From contig JADLSH010000256.1 of the NCBI GenBank assembly GCA_016169945.1, positions 992,001 to 1,056,000 on the forward strand: DNA of 64,000 nucleotides, read 5' to 3'. Both the position numbers and the translations under genes were made by a program. Of this stretch, positions 54,530-64,000 are shown piece by piece (position 1 is the first letter of the stretch; each line of letters begins with the position of its first letter). The notes under the pieces are model-generated. The model was not told where the DNA came from. It made no database searches and saw nothing but the letters and a program-made list of their open reading frames with translations. This DNA is from Trachythela sp. YZ-2020. Taxonomy: Eukaryota > Cnidaria > Anthozoa > Malacalcyonacea > Clavulariidae.

Positions 54530-56418
54530 TAGTCTAGGACCTGTATAGGAGTTTGTATGCGTTTCATTTAGCACAGGCAATCTCACTGTTTTAGGGTAAA
54601 ATAACCATGGCGGTCAACATGCATATGTGCGAAAACCTGAATCCGGGACGATAGTCCTGAAAATGACCCCGCCCTGAAACGACAGTGCCGACATAGCTCT
54701 AACTTCCGAAAAGCAAAAGCGACAGCCTTTCTGAAGTGCTTATAGTATTTAGAAGGTTGCTTTTAGGGGTAGTTATTGGAAGGAAAAATTTGTCTAAGTA
54801 TAATATTTTACAAGAAAATGACCATGCACCACCCCAGGTCAACTGCTAATTATCCATGAAATAACTAATATACCTGGCAGAGATTAAATTTTCTTATTTC
54901 CTAACAATTTTTATCATGGGATGAAAAACTATGCTTAATTTAATATAATTATTGTAGATTTCATAAGGATTGACATTGTTTTGTTTAAATATAATACATT
55001 TTATTTCACTTACCCCCCACCAAAACACGATTTCAGCCATATTTTGCCGTCTTGTTTGCTTTTTATCGCCGAGTCTCGCAAGTATCATCCAATTGTTGTA
55101 CTTTTACATAATGATAGATGGCTAAAGAAGATTTCAACCAAGTTTCGTCAAGTTTTGAAGCAGTGCAGTGTATTTTATCTTCGATATTATGTCCTTTGAT
55201 ATTTCGTCAAATAGCGGCCATTGCAATGCCTCGCCGCTTGTCTTCCCGATAAATGCCACTTCTTCGTCTTCATATGTATTTAGATTACAGTATCCAAGAG
55301 TACTTCATTGTAGAATAGTCCCAATCGAAAAACTAGAGTAGTATAGTCCCACTTGAAAGGAAAAAACCTCCCATAACAAATTAGGATCAGAATCAAAGAC
55401 ACAAGTTTAAAAATAATTTGAAAGTCACGCGCAATCATCGCGAAAACTCCTCGTGGCTACTTGACAGAGGGGGCAAATATTTTCACGAAACGCTGGTTCG
55501 CCACCACAGAACCCAGTAAATATATTATATTTATTGTATGTTTATGATTTATGATAAAAACAATATATATTTGCGTGCTTTTGCCGTATTTTCTATTCTT
55601 TTTCATAAATCATAAAAATACAATAAATATAATATGGCGAACAAACGTTTCGTGAAAATAATCGCCCCCCTGTCAAGTAGCCCACGAGGAGTGGTCCTAA
55701 ATGATCCTAAATGTGTTATGGGAGGTTTTTTCTTTCAAGCGCAACTAGTTAGGAACAGGGCCGTATCACACCCCCCCACAAATTGTATTTTGAGGTTTAG
55801 TCGGCAGAAACGAGATTTGAGTCGGCACAAAACAGTACAAGTTGGCAAAAAACAGAATTAGGCAGAAAGAATATAAAAAGAAATTTTTGTGTGGGAACAG
55901 TCGTATTTATTGGTTAAATAGTGATATAACAACGTTTGTAGTCCGTGAAAAATGTTTTAACCCCCCCCCCTCCCCCCGTCGACAGAAAAAAAGCAAATAT
56001 TTATGAGAACCAAAATTAAAAGTAGTCGGTACATGTTTGTTTGCCAGTCGGTAAAAACGACCTTACACACCCCCTGGAAAATTTTATGAGTACGGCCCTG
56101 GTTAGGAAATAAGAAAATTTAATCTCTGCCAGGTATATTAGTTATTTCATGGATAATTAGCAGTTGACCTGGGATGGTGCATGGTCATTTTCTTGTAAAA
56201 TATTATACTTAGACAAATTTTTCCTTCCAATAACTACCCCTAAAAGCAACCTTCTAAACACTATAAGCACTTCAGAAGGTCATTTTCAGGACTGTCGTCC
56301 CGGATTCAGGTTTTGGCACATATGCCATGTTGACCGCCATGGTCATTTTACCCTAAAACAGTTGAGATTGCCTGTGCTAAATGAAACGCATACAAACTCC
56401 TATACAGGTCCCAGACTA
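54530..56418. mobile_element. 1.9-kb imperfect palindrome
   Basis: Outer arms: left 54530-54906 (TAGTCTAGGACCTGTATAGG...) and right 56102-56418, its inverse with scattered differences. Inner arms: about 55320-55555 and 55560-55755 (CCTCCCATAACA / TGTTATGGGAGG; TTTCACGAAACG / CGTTTCGTGAAA), meeting at TTTATGATTTATGAT...ATAAATCATAAA near 55560. The left arm has about 400 extra bases (54907-55310); the right arm holds a hAT-like MITE. No coding capacity. Confidence 0.8.
55756..56100. mobile_element. 345-bp hAT-like MITE in the palindrome
   Basis: Ends CAGGGCCGTA...TACGGCCCTG, a perfect 10-bp inverted repeat. GTTAGGAA is duplicated on both sides (55748-55755, 56101-56108), the 8-bp duplication expected of hAT elements. 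The left arm of the palindrome lacks it. Confidence 0.9.
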
Positions 56419-57065
56419 TATCGAGCATGAAACGTACAGAAGATTAACAGGTGGGAATATTGTATTAACTGAACAAAATACCACGGACGCTTCCTTTTTG
56501 TTGAAAACAACAAAAATACATATTTCAATGAACTTTTTTTCTTACTGCTATGGAGTTAAACAAAGAATAGGATGTTAGACTTAAACGCTGACAAAAAAAT
56601 CACCCAAGCTCATAATTACTTGTCGTAATCGGCCGGGAAAATAACAACAAACAATTTATTGCGGTAACATGCTATAAAATGGAGTTTGTACTCAAACGTC
56701 TGTTTTTGATGGCAAATAAACTCGACTACGAACGCAAAATTGACGAAAAAATTATATGAATAGTGTAACAAATATTTATTGTCTAGAATATAGTATAAAT
56801 GTTTGGTTTTTGAGTAGGATTGTGACTGAACGATGATCGTCAAATTTCAATTCAATATGCAACGTATTCAGCTAAATTTTCTTATGTTTGACCTAAAGAA
56901 GATGTGCTTCTTTTAAGTTTTTACAAACATGTACATAATGAAAACTCGACAAAAATATCGAGAAAAGGTTGAATTTTAGTAGGTTTCATATGCGTGTGTA
57001 ATTTGTACGATAAAAGCTAACCAAAAATTGGACATTAAAATACACATTTTACTTTTATTTCACTA
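56419..57065. other. Intergenic DNA, no feature seen
   Basis: AT-rich sequence without convincing ORFs or repeats. Confidence 0.4.
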
Positions 57066-59146
57066 CTAGAAATAAACTCATGCAAAATTCCCTCGCTTAT
57101 TCGAACTCAGCAATTATACTTCCAAAACAAAAAAACAAAATCTTTGTCTTAGCCAATCATGACGTGGTTAGTTACCAGCTTCTCTCTACCTGAACTCGCG
57201 CATGCGCATAACGTAGAAAACAGTTCATTACATAATGGCGGACAACTTTCCAATCCGCTATGTTTTGGGTCACATACTCTGGTGTAAGTATCTGAACGGA
57301 ATTAGTACCCTCACACCGCGCTTCGCGCCGGTTCGAGGATGGAAGTTTTAGAAAATGATATTGAGATTTTCAAAGTATTCTACAATCACTTTCAAAAGTT
57401 GTTGGGACACCTGCAGCTTTAGATCATAGGTCAATCTTTACACTTGTAACACACATTAATCTCCCTTCCCATCCCCCCCCCCTCCCCAATCAATGTTGGT
57501 TTCCCAATTGTACGACCATACCCCGTCAAATATGATAATATTTTGGACACAACATTGAATAGGGGGCGGGGTGATCGACCTTTGTCAATATAATAGGTAT
57601 TTGGGGCATATGTCCCAACACATTTGAAAAGGATTGTAAGTACAAATTAACTTAGTTAGTTTTTGTTGTTTTGTTTTTTTTAATATTGAGAAATGTTGGT
57701 ATTTTTGGTTTGAATTTAATTGACCCTTGGGGAAAGCAAAATCAAATGCCTTTTCGAACGCGTTATTTTTCTCTATTGTTTATTGTACTGAATAACCAAT
57801 ATTTAATTAATAGTTTACTTTATAAATATTGTGAACATTAGAACAAAGTATAGTTATACTGTAGAATATAGGTTCTCATGTCATACTTCTTACACATAGG
57901 GCTTACCTGCAGTACAACTGCAGCTATTCAAATTTGTATGTTATTGATTTGAATATGTTACCCGTTACTGCCTACTGGCCTACTTCCTATTTATTTCTTT
58001 AATTCTAGTTGTCAAAAAAGGCAGAAGTATTAGGCTTTAACCCATTAGCAGATTAGCTGACAATGCGCCCATTGCGCCCTATCTTAGTATTTTATTCCGT
58101 CTAACAGCAGACGATTTTATTCGTCAGTGGTGTGGTACTTGCCAGTTTTCAACACTCCTTCTATGCGACGCCTTATTGAATTTCGTTAACTCGCCTGAGG
58201 GATTGCGTCAAGTTTCGCTCATAAACTAGCGCATGCGCGGTGCAAAATGCCCACCTGTTGCTCCGAAATATTTTCTCTTTGCCTCTCACCGCGGCCATTA
58301 ATAATGACCGGTCCCTAATTCCGCTCAGATATTTACATCCGGATATGTGAGAATATAGACAAGTTAAGTGCAAAGTCGTTCTTTTTTTTTGGATGTCTAC
58401 GTTATGCGCATGCGCGAGTTCACGAAGAGAGAAAACTGGTAACTAGCCACCTCATGATTTTGTTTATTAATGTATGCGTCAGAAATTTAACTGCCATTTG
58501 GCAAACCTTTTTTAAAACATTTTGCAAGTTAAAATTTAAATTTGGTGAAAAGTCGTGGAGCTATATGGCTTAAATATAAAGGCAAAAATACCACGACAAA
58601 ATGGCAAATTTGTAATCAATTATGATTACAAGTATCTGAATAAATGCAGTATGCAAAAGCGACAGCAATAATAGATATCATAATAGTGTAAAATTTTGAT
58701 GAAAACTTATATTGAGACCATGGTTCAGTGACAATGGTTCATTTTATAGAATAAGAAACAATATAATTTCAAAAAAGTTCATTTCAAAGACAAATGCGAA
58801 GATTTAAAAAACTGTGCAAAAAACAATTGAAATTTTATGAAAATTTTATGAAAGGTTAAATTGTACAGTATAAATCAAAGCTAAAAGAGTGCATAATAGC
58901 ATACCTAGCTACTTTATATAGTTGGGAAATTGATAATTTTATGGTTAAAAGAACAAATCTTATGATCATTATTTACCACATTGACATTGTACCAAAAATA
59001 CAAATAATATTATACAGTATTACGTGTTACCATGGTTACAGTAATTGACTAAATACTTCATGTTACAATAACTTTTAGGAACTAAGAAGTATAATTGCTT
59101 GTTTCAAATGGGCAAGGGGATTCTGCATGCATGCATGTATTTCTAG
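57066..59146. mobile_element. Repeat C, copy 2, TA-flanked inverted-repeat element
   Basis: CTAGAAATAAACTCATGC on the left and GCATGCATGTATTTCTAG on the right, with TA at 57064-57065 and 59147-59148. TGAACTCGCGCATGCGCATA at about 57190 is inverted at about 58403. The right arm (58170-59146) is far longer than the left (57066-57350) and carries ACTTTATATAGTTGGG and CTAAAAGAGTGC, shared with 36945-37810. The middle is AT-rich and non-coding. Confidence 0.7.
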
Positions 59147-60123
59147 TAATAATGCCGATATCTTTGAGAGCCAGTTGCAAGATAAAATCCAAATATAATC
59201 AGCTGTCAGTAAGATATTTTGAACGACGTAAGCGCCCAAGTTCTGTTTCATCAAACACTTGCTGAAAATGCATGTACATCGTTTTTTACCAGCCGCCGGT
59301 AGAGCTATAACGATAAACAAAATAGGTCTGGCAATCCGGGGTGGACTGAGCTGTCGGGCAATCGAATGCGGGCCCAGGCCAGCACAATTTTTGGTGCCCG
59401 GAATTACTGAAAAGAGTAGAAATTCAGACTGTTTCCTTTGATTGAAAATTACCTGGCTTCTAAGCTATGATTTTTCGGAAAACTATTGGCCTCATTTGAG
59501 TGCAAGCTCGTCCGGCCGCCAATTTTGTTATCGAAAAATGGAAAATAAGTAAGCGCGGATGGTTTTTTACTCGACGATTGTGAAAGCACTAGTAAGTAAC
59601 GTATCCTATGGGGAGGGGGGGGGGGGGAGGCATGCCTTAGCGGAGTTGTCGCCCATCCCGAGGAAACATTCGGACTAATTGCTGTTGATCGGAGGGAGGC
59701 ATCACTCTAATCTGAGCCTGTACGCAAGTTTACACAACACTTCCCAGTACTTTCTGCGACGTATGTGGATGAAAATTTGAGATTTTAGGATGTTTGTGTA
59801 TAAGATATTTTGTGCATGAACACAACGAGACAAACATGTTGTGCATCGGTTTAGCTTGAAAACTAAAGTCTGTGAGTTTCGATTATAATTGAAAGTCGTA
59901 TTTTAATCAATTATCTTTAATCTAACTTATATATAGAGTCCTATCTGCTAGTTTAACTGATAAATGTTGACTAAGTTTGCAACTAAAAGAATATATTATA
60001 GATTACATAAATACCACATTATTAATTCGGTACAGTCTATACATACACATGCACATACAGTTTATTAGCTTTCGAATACACCGAAGAATGGTTTTAGTAT
60101 ATAGGGCAAGTCATATCATATGA
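59147..60123. other. Intergenic DNA with poly-G tract
   Basis: Poly-G run at about 59612-59629 and CATGCATGCATG just before. No gene supported. Confidence 0.4.
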
Positions 60124-61212
60124 TAGCCTGCGAACAGGCCCGATGTGCTAGAAAAGGAGGGCTTGCACGGAACCATGTGTTTTATTCGTTCCTCCCATTT
60201 TCTCGCTAGCCAAACGCGAACCAATCAGCGTCGAGCGGGTATAAATAAACAAAGACGTCAACTGTCAAATTGACGCGTGATACTGATACTGATACGTATA
60301 CGAAGAAATGTACTAGATCAAACAGCCAGTCGTACACATATAATATCATTAATATGTAGCTATTTAAATAGTCCAGAAAATATATCAACATATACAAAAA
60401 AATTAAAATATAATTGCAACAACTATAATAATACGTGGCGTATTGTGAGAGCTATAATGAATGTATTACCGAACAAATACATTTGAACCCACTGAATTTG
60501 AACGCGACGAGTGGCTTAAAACCATGTTGAAAAACTAAACAAAAACAAAGTTCTCATTCTTCGAGCTAAATGTGAATCAGATACAGTAAATAGGGACTTG
60601 GATCACGTTTAGCAAAATGACTAAGAACTATGTTCGAACTGATCATGGGAATGCAAGTCTGCCGTACTATTATCGCCTTTGGCTTGCATAGATAGAAGCT
60701 CCATACACGTTTGTTTTTATTAAACAAAACCAAATTGTAGAAATAGTTCTGAAAACAGTTAAATATAATGTTAAGAAACACTGGCAGGATGGCGATGTTT
60801 TTGGCACATTTTAACCGTCGCCTCGCCCGCTCGGGTTAAAATATATAAAAAGTCTAAAACGGCCAAGAATATATTTATGTCCGCGAACATCAACTCTATA
60901 TTGACTATATTTGTAAATATTCGGTGTTCATTCTCAAGGTGTCTTTGAGAATTTGTAGCCCTTCACTTCCTCAAAAAACAAAACGTACTTCAGAACAATC
61001 TCTAGAAATTATTTTAAAACAATAATAAAAATATACAAAACAAATATACAATCTTTCCATAAATACGACTAGTAATACGACTAGTAATACGTCAATCATT
61101 AACACTTAAGCCAATGAGAAGACTGTGTTTCTATACGAACGCCACTACGAAGAAACTATAAGGATCCGTGCAGGTCCTCCTTTTCTAGCACATAGGGCCT
61201 GTGCGCAGGCTA
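60124..61212. mobile_element. 1.1-kb element with ~52-bp inverted repeats
   Basis: Left TAGCCTGCGAACAGGCCCGA then TGTGCTAGAAAAGGAGG is mirrored at the right by CCTCCTTTTCTAGCACATAG then GGCCTGTGCGCAGGCTA. The core has only short ORFs on both strands, none recognised. Target duplication not determined. The TAGCCTGCG end also flanks the pyrimidine tract at 44345. Confidence 0.75.
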
Positions 61213-61382
61213 ATCATCTGACTAATATGCATGCATATAGATCATCAAATATTTTTTAAGATTTTTATTAAAAGAAAGGAGAGTGGTTTGAGTTGCTTCA
61301 ATTTCTTCCAACACAAAAATAAATGTACTTTCATTTTAGATTATTCGTGTTTATTATTTAAAAACATGAGCTTGTCAAATAT

Positions 61383-62470
61383 TGGATTAATTTATGTTTA
61401 AAGAACAAAATTTAGTGCAAAGAAAACAACACTTTGAAACTTACCTGCATAAACTTGAGAGATTTTATATTAAAAACACGAATTTGTTACGGATAACGTA
61501 TATTCCATGTTCCTGCATGCTGAATTTACATCAACCTTGCTGTGCTATTTTATTGTGATTAATTATTTTTTCCAGGGCCTCTTTTAAGAAATCATCGAAA
61601 GGGGACGTAAGAAGTAGGTGTTGAAGGGAAGGGGGGAAGGGGTCCTTCCCCAGAAAATTTTTGTATTCTTAAGTCTCTGTGGCTTGATTTCCTGCATTTT
61701 CAGAGACAATTTTGATATATCCCATCTAAACGGAGCCAGGTTTTGTTGTGAGAATACCATAACTTTTCTTTTTTGCTTATATTTTGGGCAAAAGGGACCT
61801 TCACTGGAGGGGGGATAGCTTACTGGGGGGGGGGGGCAACATGGGGCTGGGGGGGGATTTGGCCCCTCCAGTACATTAGTTAAAAGAGGCCCTGATTTTT
61901 TCAGTTGAACAACAAAAGATGCGATCGTTTAGTAATTTTAAATGATGATTATAATTTATATTAAGAAACACGAAATATATATAACTCAAATGCCACTGAC
62001 ATGTTTTATTGCGTATATAGTCTGTATCTATGTATGTAGAAGTAAAGATAACTTACTAATATAACGCACTATGGTTTTGTTGGTCAATGAAATTAATGAT
62101 CACATAGCGTAACGGTAATTATCCGTAAAATTACCAGGTGCTCATAAAATTCTCAATAAAAAGAACCGGAAATAGCGCGAATATCGGCGAAAGTGATATA
62201 AATTTACTTTCATTTTAAACACTCTTCGCGTTAAAAATAGAGTGCATCGATAAGATAATTATATAAGTTTATTCCCTGCCGTATAGACGTAAATAGATGT
62301 GTAAAGGAAACAACTTTATATAGTTACCTAAGTTTACTAGCTAATGATAAATCAGTTTCTAAACATTATCTGTTTGGTGTCTAAACACTAAGTGCTGTGC
62401 GAAATCAGCTATAGTTTAGCCAGAAATTATGGTTAAAATTTGCACGACTCCTGCTGTATGTCAGTCTATT
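61383..62470 (+). repeat. ~2-kb tandem duplication, unit 1
   Basis: GATTAATTTATGTTTAA, AACGTATATTCCATGTT, TGCCACTGACATGTTTTATT, ACACTCTTCGCGTTAAAAAT and AACCAGAAATTATGGTTAAA-like blocks recur in order at 63333-64000. The period is about 1950 bases. Non-coding. Interrupted by a hAT-like MITE. Confidence 0.8.
61573..61894. mobile_element. 322-bp hAT-like MITE with empty-site paralogue
   Basis: Ends CAGGGCCTCTTTTAA...TTAAAAGAGGCCCTG. ATTTTTTC is duplicated at 61565-61572 and 61895-61902 (8 bp, hAT-type). Unit 2 of the tandem duplication (about 63537-63546) has the uninterrupted site. The core is G-rich with long poly-G runs and has no transposase. Confidence 0.9.
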
Positions 62471-63332
62471 GCAATTTGGTATGCAATATATATACTTTAT
62501 ATATTTTCAACAATATACTGAGATTTCGAAATACACGCAGTTACTTACACACCATACCACGCAAGATCGTTGGCATATGAATATTAGGCAAAGCTAGGCA
62601 CATCAGCTTTAATTTGCAGTTCAATTCAGTCTTGTATAATTATAATGCTTTACAAATGAAGCCGTCCAGGTCAGTTAGGATTGTCATTGTTCATGGGTGG
62701 ATCCGTGTATAACTGCGTGCAAACATGATCAGTTTCACACTTTCCGCGATAAGACAATTAGTACGCTCAAGATTACATAAAGGTTTATAAAACACAAAAA
62801 CGTATTCTTCAAACAACTATTGTTTTATTATCCAAGCATATAGTTCTTCAAACTATTTTTTGGAAATCAGCCACCGTATACCTCTGATTTCCCCAATATA
62901 ATTATGCATTTGAAAAAATCAGCACTAATAGATCTATTGGCTCATGCAAAATAGACACATACCCGTTTAAAATATTTCAAAACTTTAAAATCGTGTTGAT
63001 TTTTCAGCCATTCCACTATTTTTACTCATGCTAACTTTAACAATTGAAATTCCTCTTGAAACATTGTTTCAGATCATTTTTCAATGGCCCGAGTATAACA
63101 AATTATTTTTGAAAAAATTTTCAAAATGGCAGTAAAAATGCTTATGCATAAATTAAAAAACAAAATGTTTGTCTCAAAAACAAAATGTTTGTCTCAGCTA
63201 AAGTTGAGGTGGCAGTCGCCACCTTTTGTGCCCCAATTAACTTATGAAAACTCGAATAAATCTAATTATTTATGCCTGCATTTTAATTCATTGCATACTG
63301 ATGAATGATGTAAGCACCTAACTTCTTTCTCA
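62471..63332. other. Spacer of the tandem duplication, with a repeat C segment
   Basis: About 62935-63140 (CATGCAAAATAGACACATAC, TTTCAGCCATTCCACT, ATGGCCCGAGTATAAC) resembles 37445-37600 of repeat C. AAAACAAAATGTTTGTCTCA occurs twice in tandem at about 63158-63197. No gene. Confidence 0.5.
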
Positions 63333-64000
63333 TCGATTAATTTATGTTTAAGAAACAACATAGTAGCGCAAGCCACTTACCTGCTAAGACTTGACAGATT
63401 TTCTGTCAAAACACTAACTTTTTACGAATAACGTATATATTCCATGTTTTTAGAAATAGTCTACAGACTAAGTCGTTTACTAAGAAATTGCATGCCGAAT
63501 TTACATAAACCCCGCTGTGCTAGCTTATTGTGATGAATTATTTCTTCAGTTGAAACACAAAAGATGCGTGATTATATTTATATATTAAATAATTTATCAG
63601 CTAGAACACGTAAATCAAATACCACTGACATGTTTTATTGTGGATACAGTCGTACCTTAGTATGTAGAAAATGGTGCACTATGCTTTTGCCGGTCAATAG
63701 AAAGAACAGGAAATAGCGTAAATTCTTTAAATAACATTCTCCAAAACAGACATAATTATACTTTCATTTTAGACACTCTTCGCGTTAAAAATGGAATGTA
63801 TCGATAAAATATATTTATAAACGTAGACGTAAAAAGGTGTGTAAAGAAAACAAATTTAATTTTTGAACTTATACCTAAACTTATAGTAATTGATAAATCA
63901 TATTCTAAACACTATCTGTTTAGTGTGCTGTGCGAAATCAGCTCTAGTTTAACCAGAAATTATGGTTAAAATTTGAATAACTCCTGCTGTATGCCAGTCT
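63333..64000 (+). repeat. ~2-kb tandem duplication, unit 2 (runs off the window)
   Basis: Direct copy of 61383-62470 without the MITE and with many small differences. It continues past the window edge. Confidence 0.8.

Overview
The window reads as nuclear DNA of an invertebrate animal, most likely a cnidarian and probably an anthozoan (sea anemone or coral). It is AT-rich and intron-bearing, with no operons. Several protein families here are ones I associate with cnidarian genomes: DUF6589 proteins, small RecQ-like helicases, glycine-rich DnaJ proteins, KIAA1958/ZMYM-type recombinase-like proteins and lone chromodomain proteins. Most of the sequence is mobile or repetitive. All family calls come from reading motifs by eye, with no database search.

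Region by region. 1-9.9 kb: a fragment of a RecQ-like helicase, a mariner-end MITE, a chromodomain gene whose frame is broken by a 34-bp tandem duplication, and a ~790-residue coiled-coil protein on the minus strand with a DDE-transposase-like arrangement, broken only at one A/T run. 9.9-14.3 kb: a multi-exon Ginger-type DNA transposon coding for a retroviral-type integrase, a Ulp1-like protease and a PHD finger, decayed. 14.8-16.8 kb: a minisatellite whose units carry a covarying hairpin, then a zinc-knuckle gag-like gene and the C-terminal part of a tyrosine recombinase. 16.8-22.5 kb: telomere-like repeats, foldback elements, decayed LINEs and a broken Myb/SANT-like gene. 22.7-26.6 kb: a 3.86-kb TA-flanked inverted-repeat element with GC-rich subterminal repeats, itself hit by a LINE. 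27.4-28.6 kb: a KIAA1958/Crypton-type recombinase-like gene that lacks its catalytic tyrosine.

29.3-47.0 kb: probably one minus-strand DnaJ gene. Its first exon (45714-47044) and a candidate last exon (29269-29638) have matching splice phases. If joined, they enclose a ~16-kb intron holding many repeats plus a DUF6589 gene and a RecQ-like helicase gene placed tail to tail. 47.5-53.4 kb: nested mariner copies, two opposed Penelope-like elements (one interrupted by a LINE), and a Mutator-like MITE with 9-bp target duplications sitting in a second copy of the DnaJ upstream region. 54.5-56.4 kb: a 1.9-kb palindrome with a hAT-like MITE in one arm. 57-64 kb: more inverted-repeat elements and a ~2-kb tandem duplication, one copy of which carries a hAT-like MITE with 8-bp duplications.

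Few ordinary host genes can be supported. The best candidates are the DnaJ gene and perhaps the chromodomain, RecQ-like and 6.0-8.4 kb genes. Three otherwise intact reading-frame breaks fall in A or T runs, so some apparent pseudogenes may be sequencing artefacts. The most unusual candidate system is the RecQ-like helicase/DUF6589 pair flanked by GAACG-rich sequence.
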